A DNA stretch of 14,352 nt from Pelobacter sp. UBA5610 (GCA_002424645.1 DIKU01000072.1:4374-18725), one strand, 5' to 3'. Positions 1 to 6,858 are shown, counted from the stretch's first letter. Made by a program: numbers and translations. Notes: generated by a model not told the origin, from the sequence alone.

Positions 1-22
1 TTCTCGAAAAAGAAGGACGAGG

Positions 23-1105
23 TCAACCGGCGTGTGCCACGAGTGCATCGAGCTGTTCCACGGCGGGTTGGGCATTGCGGTAAAAATAACTGTCGCCCTG
101 ATAATTTTTCAGGGTGACATTATCGCCCAGGGCTTGCAGGTAATTTGGCAGCAAGGGGATCTTGCCGCCGCCACCGGGGGCGTCTATCACATAGGCAGGC
201 ACTGCCATGCCGGAGGTGTAGCCACGCAGGGCCCGTATGACCTCCAGGCCTTCTTCGACGGTGGTGCGGAAATGTTCCGTCCCCTGAACAAGGTCGGCCT
301 GGTAAATATAATAAGGGCGCACCCGTATGCTAAGAAGTTTTTGCATCAGACGTTTCATGACCTCGGGGTCATCATTGATGCCGCGCATCAAAACAGTCTG
401 GTTGCCCAGAGGAATACCGGCATCGGCCAGGCGCGCGCAAGCTTTGGCTGAAGTCGGAGTGATTTCGTCCGGATGGTTGAAGTGGGTGTTGATGTACAGC
501 GGGTGAAACCGTCGCAGCAACCTTACCAGATTGCCGGTAATGCGTTGTGGCAACACCACCGGTACGCGTGAGCCGATGCGGATGATTTCCAGGGTCGGTA
601 TGGCACGCAGTTGGTGCAGAATCCACCCCAGTTGTTCGTCGGACAGCAACAGCGGATCGCCGCCTGACAAAATGACGTCACGGATCTCGGGATGGTTTTG
701 GATATAGTCGATGCCAGCTTGGATGGTCTGACGATTTATGACCATGTTTTCGCCACCCACTTTGCGTTTGCGGGTACAAAAACGGCAATACATGGCGCAC
801 TCGCTAGATACCAGGAACAAAACCCGGTCCGGATAGCGATGCACCAGATTTGGAACGGGACTCTGCTGTTCCTCGTCAAGGGGATCGGGACAACAGACGC
901 TGTCTTCGATCTCTTCGATGGAAGGAATTGCCTGCCGCCAGATGGGATCGCCGGCAGAGCGGATCAAGCCAAGGTAGTACGGATTAACGCGCATCGGATA
1001 GCGTTCGATCACTTCATCCAGAGGAGACGGATCGATACCGTAACGACGCATCAGCTCACCGGGGCGCGTCGTACTTGCCTGTAAAAGTTTTTGCCAGGTT
1101 TCCAT
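23..1105 (-). CDS. kamA: KamA-family radical SAM lysine 2,3-aminomutase
   Basis: PLP- and SAM-dependent enzyme expected to convert L-lysine to L-beta-lysine in the cytoplasm. Seen, in the 360-residue protein: the radical-SAM cluster motif CAMYCRFC with Cys103, Cys107 and Cys110; Arg112 two residues after the last Cys; SGGDPL at 147-152; and PGGGGK at 310-315 with the PLP lysine Lys315. Asp271 and Asp308 lie 44 and 7 residues before that lysine. This is the same spacing as Asp293, Asp330 and Lys337 of clostridial KamA, which hold the substrate epsilon-amino group and PLP, so lysine specificity is supported. The protein is shorter than clostridial KamA (about 416) because the C-terminal tail is missing. 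I chose the ATG at 1105 because TGAGG sits 6 nt upstream; TTG at 1126 and ATG at 1117 are alternatives. It is the last gene of the four-gene minus-strand operon, 107 bases after the acetyltransferase stop. EpmB (EF-P modification) is the main alternative, but the CTRKR context fits KamA better. Confidence 0.88.
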   Translation of the reverse strand: METWQKLLQASTTRPGELMRRYGIDPSPLDEVIERYPMRVNPYYLGLIRSAGDPIWRQAIPSIEEIEDSVCCPDPLDEEQQSPVPNLVHRYPDRVLFLVSSECAMYCRFCTRKRKVGGENMVINRQTIQAGIDYIQNHPEIRDVILSGGDPLLLSDEQLGWILHQLRAIPTLEIIRIGSRVPVVLPQRITGNLVRLLRRFHPLYINTHFNHPDEITPTSAKACARLADAGIPLGNQTVLMRGINDDPEVMKRLMQKLLSIRVRPYYIYQADLVQGTEHFRTTVEEGLEVIRALRGYTSGMAVPAYVIDAPGGGGKIPLLPNYLQALGDNVTLKNYQGDSYFYRNAQPAVEQLDALVAHAG

Positions 1106-1212
1106 GAATAGCCTCATTGAGGACAAAATAGTAAATTTGTTTACGTGGCATTTAAAAGGTTTGATTTTAACGCTTAAAACTCACAGCTTACAGCTGCCGT
1201 TGCCCCTGTTTT

Positions 1213-1677
1213 TCATAACCTTTTGACGAATGTGATGCGATCGTCGCCGCTCCGATAAAAATCAATAATGCGCGACTCTTCAAGATAGCCGGCTTGTCGA
1301 TAAAAGCTTCGGGTTCGCTCATAGCTCCCTTGCGAAGACGTCTCAAGGCACACCAGGCGACCTTGCAGAGTTTTCCCGTGATTTTCAACATGTTCCATAA
1401 GACGCTGGCCGATACCTTGCCCCTGAGCCTTGGGACACACGGCTATCCAGTACAGGGTGAGGTTGCCGATGGTCATCGGGGTAGGTCCGTAAAGAACATA
1501 TCCTGCGATATCACCGGCAATCTCAGCCACCACAACCAGGTAGTCTCGCTGAGCGGGGTTATCCAGGACGATATTGAGCAGTTCCAAAGCGCAGTCGACT
1601 TCTTCTTCGTTGAAGGCTCCTGTCTCGCGCAGTATGCGCTCCAGGTGCGGGAGATCGGATGGTCGTAAATCACGCAT
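1213..1677 (-). CDS. GNAT family N-acetyltransferase
   Basis: Protein of 154 residues with the GNAT fold: beta-strand segment LTLYWIAV at 73-80, acetyl-CoA pyrophosphate-binding loop QGQGIG at 85-90, and the late aromatic motif RSFYRQAGY at 123-131. It would transfer an acetyl group from acetyl-CoA to an amine. The start is set by translational coupling: its ATG (1677-1675) overlaps the stop of the upstream ATP-grasp gene by 8 bases, and AAGGAG lies just ahead inside that gene. An in-frame start at 1710 would lie deeper in the neighbour and has no better RBS. With kamA downstream, an obvious idea is N-epsilon-acetylation of beta-lysine, as in the ablA/ablB osmolyte pair. The protein is much shorter than AblB (about 270 residues), so it is not a clear orthologue. 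The substrate could instead be a peptide made by the two ATP-grasp enzymes. Family call firm, substrate inferred. Confidence 0.85.
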   Translation of the reverse strand: MRDLRPSDLPHLERILRETGAFNEEEVDCALELLNIVLDNPAQRDYLVVVAEIAGDIAGYVLYGPTPMTIGNLTLYWIAVCPKAQGQGIGQRLMEHVENHGKTLQGRLVCLETSSQGSYERTRSFYRQAGYLEESRIIDFYRSGDDRITFVKRL

Positions 1678-2680
1678 GAAGGTTCTCCTTGCGTAGCTTG
1701 GCCATATCAAGAATGCGTTCTATAAGGGCCGGATAGGTCAGTCCTGCGGCCCTTGCCGCCCGTGCCAGACCTGCATCCTGGGAGATGTCGGGGTTGGCGT
1801 TGACTTCAAGGATATAAGGAATTCCATCGCGCAATCGGATGTCTACCCGGGCGTAATCCCGGCATTCAAGAATTTTGCAGGCACGCAAAGCGACGTCCCT
1901 GATCAATATGTCCTCCTTGCTCCGCAGAGGGGCAGGGCATACCGGTCGGGTGCGTTCAAATTCGTCTGAAGTTTCCAGCCATTTCCCGTCATAACTGACG
2001 ATGGGGCGCACCAGGCCTTGCTCGAAAACGATTTCAGAAATCGGCAGAACCTCGAAATGTCTGTCTCCCAGTACGGCAACATTCAGCTCCCGCCCCTCGA
2101 TAAACTCCTCGACCAAAGCTTCCTGACGGTACATCTCATGGATAAAATGCACTCTTTCGCGCAGGGCTTTTTCCGAGGTGACCACGCTATCGGAGGTGAT
2201 GCCGAGAGAGGCATCTTCCGCACGTGGTTTGACGATAAGGGGAAACAGCATGTCATGCGTGCGCAAGACGTGCTGGCCCGGTTTTGCCACGGTGTATTTG
2301 GGCGTGGGCAGATGATAGCGCACCAGCAGGTCCTTGGTTCTGGCTTTATCCTGGGTGAGTCCAAGGCATAGAGGCGTCGCCCCGGTGTAGGGTATCCGCA
2401 TCAGCTCAAACAGCGAAGCCACGTTCATTTCCTGGCTGCTTTCACCCCAAAAGCCTTCACACAGGTTGAAAGCCACGGCAGGAGACAGGTGTTGCATCTC
2501 GCTTATAAAGGTGGTCAGGTTTGGCCCGAGAGGCACCAGACGCGCCGCGTAGCCGCGTTTTTCGAGGGCTTGGCGGACCTCAATCGCTTCTTTTTCCGCT
2601 CCCTGTTCGGAGATGAGATCGGCCTGCGATCCTTTAACCGACTGCGACGGAGCGCGGTTGAAACAGACAGCTACTTTCAT
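1670..2680 (-). CDS. D-Ala-D-Ala-ligase-like ATP-grasp enzyme B
   Basis: ATP-dependent carboxylate-amine ligase of 336 residues. Visible ATP-grasp elements: TPKYTV at 126-131; the nucleotide lysine in PLIVKPRAEDASLGI (147-161, Lys151); the hinge region LVEEFIEGREL (189-199); the Mg-binding acidic pair Asp280 and Glu292; and Asn294 in EVNANPDIS (292-300). True D-Ala-D-Ala ligases carry a glycine-rich GG-x-S-x-E motif near the N-terminus that binds the first D-Ala. This protein has NRAPSQSVKG there and NANPD instead of NxxPG at the active site, so peptidoglycan D-Ala-D-Ala synthesis is unlikely. It is clearly paralogous to the upstream ligase A (shared FN-x-x-EG, YTG, LG and DK-x-RTK blocks). 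Its ATG lies 47 bases inside the 3' end of ligase A, with GGGGA 6 nt upstream, and its stop overlaps the GNAT start, so the genes are co-translated. Substrate unknown. Confidence 0.85.
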   Translation of the reverse strand: MKVAVCFNRAPSQSVKGSQADLISEQGAEKEAIEVRQALEKRGYAARLVPLGPNLTTFISEMQHLSPAVAFNLCEGFWGESSQEMNVASLFELMRIPYTGATPLCLGLTQDKARTKDLLVRYHLPTPKYTVAKPGQHVLRTHDMLFPLIVKPRAEDASLGITSDSVVTSEKALRERVHFIHEMYRQEALVEEFIEGRELNVAVLGDRHFEVLPISEIVFEQGLVRPIVSYDGKWLETSDEFERTRPVCPAPLRSKEDILIRDVALRACKILECRDYARVDIRLRDGIPYILEVNANPDISQDAGLARAARAAGLTYPALIERILDMAKLRKENLHA

Positions 2681-3716
2681 GATGGGTCCCCGTGAGATTT
2701 AAACGTGCGGCTGCGGCATCAACAACGGACAGAATCAGCTCATCGTAAGATAAACCTGCTGCGCGAGCAGCTTTGGGAAAGCAACTGTTCTGTTCCGGGC
2801 GTGGCAATATACCCGGCAGGGGATTTAATTCAATGATATGGGGGACTCCTCTACCATCGAGGCGTACGTCGATGCGGCACCAGTCATGGCATCCCAAAAC
2901 CGTAAAAGCGCGGCGACAAAGGTTTTCGATATCGGTCTGAAGAGAGGCATCAAGCACTGCCGGGCAGGTGAAAATCTGCAGCGGGTCTTCTTCCCGGTCC
3001 CATACCCATTTGGCTTCATAGGAATAAATAGGGTTTACGCCCTCCGGCAGCGCATCGAAATTGATTTCCACGATGGGCAGGATGCGTAAATCGCTACCGT
3101 TGCCGAGTACGGCTACAGTAAATTCACGACCGGGCAAAAATTCTTCGATAAGAGCGGGTTGCCGGTATTGATCCAGCACGTTCTTAACCTGACGCAGCAG
3201 GTCCTTGCGGTTATGAACCAGGGATGCGTCCGGCACACCTTTGCTGGAACCCTCCAATATCGGTTTGACCATCTGCGGATAACGTAATCGCGCTGGAATT
3301 TGGTCCAGGGACGTTACCGTGACAAATCGAGGCGTTGCGACATCATGATAGGCGAGAATTTCCTTGGTGCGTCTTTTGTCAAGGCAGATACCGAGGGTTA
3401 CGGGGTCGCTTCCGGTGTAGGCAAGTCCCAACATATCGAGAATGGCGGGCACCTGCGCCTCGCGGCTCGCACCGAGTAACCCTTCGGACATATTGAAAAC
3501 CAGGTCGGGTTTCAATTGTCGCAGGGTTTCAAAAGCGTCGAGGTCTGCTTCCACCAGAGAAACCTGGTGTTTGCTTGCCAGGGCTGATTTCACCGCCTCA
3601 ATGGTGTGGATATCGTCCCATTCGGCGTAAAGATCATCGTTGGCGGAGGGAGGTTCGTCGGAAATAGATAATACGGGGGAATCCCCCTTCAGGTTGAAGG
3701 CGAGTGCGATGTGCAT
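2634..3716 (-). CDS. D-Ala-D-Ala-ligase-like ATP-grasp enzyme A
   Basis: First gene of the minus-strand operon, 360 residues. ATP-grasp signatures: VFNMSEG at 73-79, YTGSDP at 100-105, DKRRTKE at 113-119, MVKPILEGSSKG at 149-160 (nucleotide Lys151 and glycine-rich loop), ALIEEFLPGREF at 188-199, and the metal/active-site stretch IELNPLPGILP at 295-305 with Asp283 upstream. It keeps the NxxPG active-site turn of D-Ala-D-Ala ligases, unlike its paralogue B. It lacks the GG-x-S-x-E substrate motif at the N-terminus, and the insert DDLYAEWDD (27-35) is not typical of Ddl. A role in forming an amide or peptide bond on a small amino acid substrate is inferred; the name D-Ala-D-Ala ligase would overstate it. 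The ATG at 3716 has AAGGGG about 7 nt upstream. That RBS can pair perfectly with upstream leader sequence (see the inverted repeat). The last 17 residues are encoded over the start of gene B. Confidence 0.85.
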   Translation of the reverse strand: MHIALAFNLKGDSPVLSISDEPPSANDDLYAEWDDIHTIEAVKSALASKHQVSLVEADLDAFETLRQLKPDLVFNMSEGLLGASREAQVPAILDMLGLAYTGSDPVTLGICLDKRRTKEILAYHDVATPRFVTVTSLDQIPARLRYPQMVKPILEGSSKGVPDASLVHNRKDLLRQVKNVLDQYRQPALIEEFLPGREFTVAVLGNGSDLRILPIVEINFDALPEGVNPIYSYEAKWVWDREEDPLQIFTCPAVLDASLQTDIENLCRRAFTVLGCHDWCRIDVRLDGRGVPHIIELNPLPGILPRPEQNSCFPKAARAAGLSYDELILSVVDAAAARLNLTGTHHESSCLFQPRSVAVG

Positions 3717-3721
3717 GTTTG

Positions 3722-3819
3722 AACCCCTTTTTAAAAGCCACGTACGAAAAATTCCCCAACAGGGGTTGCCGTTTTTCAGGTGCGGGGTGCCTGGCGGCGG
3801 GCGGCGATAAAAAGGGGTT
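3722..3819 (-). promoter_or_regulatory. Leader inverted repeat that can mask the ligase A RBS
   Basis: Plus-strand 3722-3733 (AACCCCTTTTTA) and 3808-3819 (TAAAAAGGGGTT) are perfect 12-base complements, separated by 74 bases. In the minus-strand transcript the second arm in the leader would read AACCCCUUUUUA, and the arm at 3733-3722 contains the AAGGGG Shine-Dalgarno of ligase A. Pairing would hide the RBS. A second copy of the anti-RBS core lies between them: AGGGGTTGC occurs at both 3761-3769 and 3813-3821. Plus-strand 3754-3765 is a small CCCC/GGGG hairpin that could compete for that copy. The repeats are seen directly; control of translation is inferred. Confidence 0.4.
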
Positions 3820-3875
3820 GCTTTTTATGTCGGTCGTCCTGCTGTTCCCGGCCTGAAACGGCTGTAATTCTTTGC

Positions 3876-3904
3876 TATATACTCCTGTCTATTTTGCCTG
3901 TCAA
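3876..3904 (-). promoter_or_regulatory. Sigma70-like promoter of the ATP-grasp/GNAT/kamA operon
   Basis: Read on the minus strand: a perfect -35 TTGACA (3904-3899), a 17-base spacer and a -10 TATATA (3881-3876, four of six matches). The predicted start is near 3869, which leaves a long leader of about 150 nt before the ATG at 3716. It is the only good promoter seen upstream of the four-gene operon. Confidence 0.6.
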
Positions 3905-4010
3905 TCGTAAAAAAAAATGGCTGTAAATACCCGAAAAATAGTGTAAATTTGAAATGTCCGGGGGGTGTTTAAAACAATAGCTCCCCTGAAAATATTTACG
4001 TGAAAGGAGC

Positions 4011-4178
4011 ATGGGTAAAATCCTCTTTGAGAGACTGCGCCTACGCTATTTACCTGCCTTTTTTCGAGCTCTTTTGCCCACGACGGAAGGAGCCCGGTGC
4101 CTTGACAAATCACCTGGCGGTAACTACATTGACGACCGAATTAACAGGAATTTTAAAAGGAGGGTTTACGACCAATGA
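4011..4178 (+). CDS. Possible 55-codon upstream ORF overlapping the htpG start
   Basis: An ATG at 4011 opens a 55-codon frame whose TGA (4176-4178) overlaps the htpG ATG as ATGA, the classic coupled-translation arrangement. The peptide begins MGKILFERLRLRYLPAF and is rich in Arg (10 of 55). I recognise no family. Against it: GGAG ends only one base before the ATG, which is too close for a normal Shine-Dalgarno, and the best htpG promoter (4102-4130) lies inside the frame, so it could be translated only from a more upstream start. It could equally be chance. Confidence 0.2.
   Translation: MGKILFERLRLRYLPAFFRALLPTTEGARCLDKSPGGNYIDDRINRNFKRRVYDQ
4102..4130 (+). promoter_or_regulatory. Sigma70-like promoter of htpG
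   Basis: Perfect -35 TTGACA (4102-4107), a 17-base spacer and TACATT (4125-4130, four of six matches to TATAAT). The predicted transcript start is near 4137, giving a leader of about 38 nt. A strong RBS, AAGGAGGG (4157-4164), lies 10 nt before the ATG. No heat-shock-type element was recognised. Confidence 0.5.
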
Positions 4179-6022
4179 CGGAAAACGCCAAGGTGGAAAA
4201 GGGCAACATTTCCATCCATACCGAGAACATCTTCCCGATTATCAAAAAATGGCTTTACAGCGAAAAAGAGATCTTCCTGCGGGAACTGGTTTCCAACTCC
4301 GTGGATGCCATTCACAAACTTCAGCACATTAACCTGATCGAAGGCCTGCAACTGGCCGACGAGTACGCCATCGATATCACCGTGGACAAGGACGCCGGCA
4401 CTGTTACCATCAAAGATAACGGTATCGGTATGACCGGTGATGAAGTGCGTAAATATATTAACCAGGTCGCTTTCTCTTCCGCAGAAGAATTCGTCGAAAA
4501 ATTCAAGGATCTGGAAGATAAAAACCAGATTATCGGTCATTTCGGCCTGGGCTTTTACTCGGCCTTTATGGTTGCGGAAAAGGTTGAGATTTATACGCGT
4601 TCTTATCAGAGCGACGCCGGTGCCGTACATTGGGTGTGTGAAGGGTCGACAGATTATTATCTTGAAGACTGTGATAAGGAAAAACGCGGTACCGAAGTGG
4701 TTTTGCACCTCTCTGCCGACGAAAAGGAATTCCTTGATGCTGCCCGTATCCGGGAAGTGCTGAAGCGATTCTGCAATTTCCTGCCATTACCCATTCGTTT
4801 GGCCGGGGATGTGGTGAATGATCAAAATCCCCTCTGGGCTCAGTCTCCCACCGAACTAACCGACGAAGACTACCTGGGTTTCTATAAAAAACTCTATCCC
4901 ATGGCAGAGAATCCTCTGTTTTGGATACATCTGAATATCGATTATCCTTTCAATCTGAAAGGGGTGTTGTATTTCCCCAGGCTAACGACCGAATTCGATG
5001 TGGCAAAGAGCTACATCAATCTATTCTGCAACCAGGTTTTTGTGTCCGACAACTGCCCCGAGCTCATACCCGAATTTCTCAACCCTCTGCAAGGGTGTCT
5101 GGACGCTCCCGACCTGCCTCTTAACGTTTCCCGCAGCTATCTGCAGAACGAACCTCAGGTTCGCAAGATCCGCGACGTTATCAGTAGCCGCGTGGCTGCC
5201 AAGATTGCAGAACTTGGCAAGGGGGATCGCGAAAAATTCATCCCCGTGTGGGACAATATCCATACGTTTGTCAAGTATGGCATGATGCGCGATGACAAGT
5301 TTTATGACAAACTTAAGGATCAGGTCATCTATCGCATCGCCGGCAAGGCTGACTACACCACGCTACCCGAATATCTCGAGAGAGCTGCCGCCAAACATGC
5401 CGACAAGGTGTTTTATACCAACAATGAAGCGGCTCAAAGCACGTATCTGAAACTTTTTGCCAATCAGGGACTGGAAGTGCTGGTGCTTGATAGCCTTATC
5501 GACAGCCATTTCCTCCAGTTTCAGGAGATGAAAAACGATAAGGTCAGTTTTCAAAGGGTCGACAGCGATCTGACCGAGAACCTCATTGAAGAGGATTCCA
5601 AAATCCAGTTGCCGGGAAAAGATGAACGCAAGGAGCGGGCGGAACTTATTCAAAAGGCATTTGAAGAATCTCTTAAGGTCGATGGGCTTTCGGTACGCGT
5701 TGAAAATCTTAAGGACGACAGCGTTCCAGGGATGGTGATTCTTTCTGAACATACACGCCGATTGCAGGAAATGACCAAAATGATGGGCAAGGGGAATGAA
5801 GATATGTTCGGTGGTCATACCCTGTGTCTTAACGCCAAGTCCCCCGTGGTGGAAACCATACTGAGTCTAAAGGACCAGGGGCGTGAAGAGGATGCTTCCA
5901 TGCTCATGGAGCAAATCTATGATCTGTCGATGCTGCCTCACTGTGCCTTCGATAAGGATCGCATGGCGGCGTTTCTGGAGCGTAGTAATCGGATTCTGTG
6001 TAAATTCGGGTCCCTCGGTTGA
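4175..6022 (+). CDS. htpG: Molecular chaperone HtpG (bacterial Hsp90)
   Basis: Cytoplasmic ATP-driven dimeric chaperone of 615 residues, close to the usual 620-630. The N-terminal GHKL ATPase domain is complete: FLRELVSNSVDAIHKL at 34-49 (catalytic Glu37 and ATP-binding Asn41), DNGIGM at 81-86 (Asp81) and GHFGLGFYSAF at 121-131 (lid glycines). The middle domain carries the catalytic-loop arginine Arg320 in LPLNVSRSYLQ (314-324); the Ser-Tyr after the Arg, where E. coli has Glu-Ile, is a subfamily variant. Residues from about 400 on form the end of the middle domain and the C-terminal dimerisation domain. A long charged linker typical of eukaryotic Hsp90 is absent, as expected. It looks monocistronic: it has its own promoter and a hairpin directly downstream. 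Codon use and GC resemble the neighbouring ligase operon. Confidence 0.97.
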   Translation: MTENAKVEKGNISIHTENIFPIIKKWLYSEKEIFLRELVSNSVDAIHKLQHINLIEGLQLADEYAIDITVDKDAGTVTIKDNGIGMTGDEVRKYINQVAFSSAEEFVEKFKDLEDKNQIIGHFGLGFYSAFMVAEKVEIYTRSYQSDAGAVHWVCEGSTDYYLEDCDKEKRGTEVVLHLSADEKEFLDAARIREVLKRFCNFLPLPIRLAGDVVNDQNPLWAQSPTELTDEDYLGFYKKLYPMAENPLFWIHLNIDYPFNLKGVLYFPRLTTEFDVAKSYINLFCNQVFVSDNCPELIPEFLNPLQGCLDAPDLPLNVSRSYLQNEPQVRKIRDVISSRVAAKIAELGKGDREKFIPVWDNIHTFVKYGMMRDDKFYDKLKDQVIYRIAGKADYTTLPEYLERAAAKHADKVFYTNNEAAQSTYLKLFANQGLEVLVLDSLIDSHFLQFQEMKNDKVSFQRVDSDLTENLIEEDSKIQLPGKDERKERAELIQKAFEESLKVDGLSVRVENLKDDSVPGMVILSEHTRRLQEMTKMMGKGNEDMFGGHTLCLNAKSPVVETILSLKDQGREEDASMLMEQIYDLSMLPHCAFDKDRMAAFLERSNRILCKFGSLG

Positions 6023-6029
6023 GGAATGT

Positions 6030-6075
6030 GATCCGCTGCCCAGTGACAGATTCGTCGCGGGCAGCGGATCTTTAG
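6030..6075 (+). terminator. Hairpin terminator after htpG
   Basis: Twelve-base perfect inverted repeat GATCCGCTGCCC (6030-6041) and GGGCAGCGGATC (6059-6070) with a 17-base loop, eight bases after the htpG stop. The following TTTAGCCTGTTTC is only moderately T-rich, so termination may be partial or need Rho. The strong stem and its position still make it the likely end of the htpG transcript. Confidence 0.65.
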
Positions 6076-6105
6076 CCTGTTTCTATTTCCCACCTGAGGT
6101 ATACG

Positions 6106-6135
6106 TTGCATAAGGACTCCAAGCTCTGGTATTTT
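6106..6135 (+). promoter_or_regulatory. Weak candidate promoter of the small-gene cluster
   Basis: TTGCAT (6106-6111), an 18-base spacer and TATTTT (6130-6135), 46 bases before the first small gene. Both boxes match only four of six positions. It is proposed mainly because the upstream hairpin should separate this cluster from htpG. Confidence 0.3.
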
Positions 6136-6181
6136 GTACAAATGGCGTTTTAAAAATATTCATGCAGGGAGGTAATTCGGT

Positions 6182-6415
6182 ATGCTGTTTCGCAACAAGT
6201 GCTCGGCCTGTGACTTTTGGACCATTTTTGAGTTGAAAACAGAAGGCGAGAACGCTCTTAAAATCTGTACCCATTGCAATGATCAGATCGAAGTCGCCAA
6301 CGACGGTCAACTGGAAACCTGCATTCGCGATGGTGAAAAAGACGTGAAAGCACTGGAAGGGCATTTCCCGGTTTTGTCCCAGTTGAAAAATCGTGGAGAC
6401 CACGTGAAATTCTAA
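6182..6415 (+). CDS. Small zinc-ribbon-like CxxC/CxxC protein 1
   Basis: Protein of 77 residues. Two CxxC knuckles, Cys7/Cys10 (CSAC) and Cys29/Cys32 (CTHC), are separated by 18 residues, as expected of a small zinc ribbon binding one Zn. The rest is mainly charged, with an acidic helix region from about 44 to 70 and a C-terminal LKNRGDHVKF. No signal peptide or membrane segment. GGGAGG lies 9 nt before the ATG. The next gene encodes a clear paralogue with identical Cys spacing and the same C-terminal signature, so this is a real and probably conserved family, but I cannot name it. Function unknown; metal-binding adaptor, regulator or redox roles are all possible. Confidence 0.75.
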   Translation: MLFRNKCSACDFWTIFELKTEGENALKICTHCNDQIEVANDGQLETCIRDGEKDVKALEGHFPVLSQLKNRGDHVKF

Positions 6416-6531
6416 AGGTTGTTACACGTTGCGGACATTTTTTTAACTAAGGTAGGCTTCGGTTTTCAATGATGACCGTGTCGACTATTAAAAAGGGGAG
6501 AGGATAACCGGCCTATCGGTCTGGATCCTGG

Positions 6532-6804
6532 ATGACATTTATGCAAAAGACCAAAAAAGTTGATCCCATTCTTCATCGGCAAAAATGCCCGGCATGCGAA
6601 TACTACACGGTATATCGTGCGATTCCCGCTGGTGACAAAGCCCTCGATACATGTACTCACTGTGGGCATCAGGTAGCCATTGCCTGGCATCACGAAATCA
6701 AGGCGGTTTTTAAAAACTCGGAAAAGTTTTTAAAAAATCTGGAGGAGATGTGTCCGGAGCTTAAAGAACTTAGGAATCCTGGCGATCATATCAAGCTTGA
6801 CTGA
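6532..6804 (+). CDS. Small zinc-ribbon-like CxxC/CxxC protein 2
   Basis: Protein of 90 residues, paralogous to the gene before it. The knuckles are Cys19/Cys22 (CPAC) and Cys41/Cys44 (CTHC), again 18 residues apart. Shared positions include K-C-x-A-C, a T four residues after the second Cys, AL before the second knuckle, and the C-terminal P-x-L-x-x-L-x-N-x-GDH-x-K. It differs by an N-terminal extension of about 12 residues and a more basic, His-containing middle (AWHHEIK). The start is uncertain: the ATG at 6532 has little RBS, while the ATG at 6541 has GGA 8 nt upstream and would remove three residues. The 116 bases before it hold an AG-rich stretch (AAAAGGGGAGAGG, 6491-6503) too far upstream to serve as RBS. 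Function unknown. Confidence 0.72.
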   Translation: MTFMQKTKKVDPILHRQKCPACEYYTVYRAIPAGDKALDTCTHCGHQVAIAWHHEIKAVFKNSEKFLKNLEEMCPELKELRNPGDHIKLD

Positions 6805-6858
6805 CCACTTTGACTTCGGAACCGATATATTGGTGCATGTCTTTAATTGCAGGTGACT

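Larger units (their letters stand above)
3717..4174. other. Divergent intergenic control region
   Basis: The 458 bases between ligase A (leftward) and htpG (rightward) hold a sigma70-like promoter for each direction. They also contain the leader of the ligase operon with its RBS-pairing inverted repeat, and a possible 55-codon reading frame that ends on the htpG start codon. I looked for a CIRCE element (TTAGCACTC-N9-GAGTGCTAA) and for a sigma32-type CTTGAAA/CCCAT pair, and saw neither. The part at 3905-4000 is AT-rich and otherwise unexplained. Confidence 0.6.

Noticed and set aside
1127..1212. Hairpin CAGCT-TAC-AGCTG (1183-1195) as a terminator between the GNAT gene and kamA
   Set aside because: The stem is only 5 bp and no T-run follows on the minus strand, so kamA is taken as part of the operon.
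1670..3716. Naming the ligases ddl (cell-wall D-Ala-D-Ala ligase)
   Set aside because: The N-terminal D-Ala-binding motif of Ddl is missing in both, and the operon context is amino acid modification, not peptidoglycan synthesis.
3717..4174. Heat-shock control of htpG by CIRCE/HrcA or sigma32
   Set aside because: Neither the CIRCE inverted repeat nor a convincing CTTGAAA/CCCAT promoter was found; only a sigma70-like pair is supported.
4000..4332. Open frame of 110 codons overlapping the htpG start region
   Set aside because: It is out of frame with htpG, starts with GTG without a proper RBS, and its second half only mirrors conserved htpG coding sequence.
5363..5818. Minus-strand open frame of 151 codons inside htpG
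   Set aside because: Lies wholly antisense to a firmly identified gene with full-length domain structure and shows no recognisable motif; a shadow frame. The same holds for 4166-4708.
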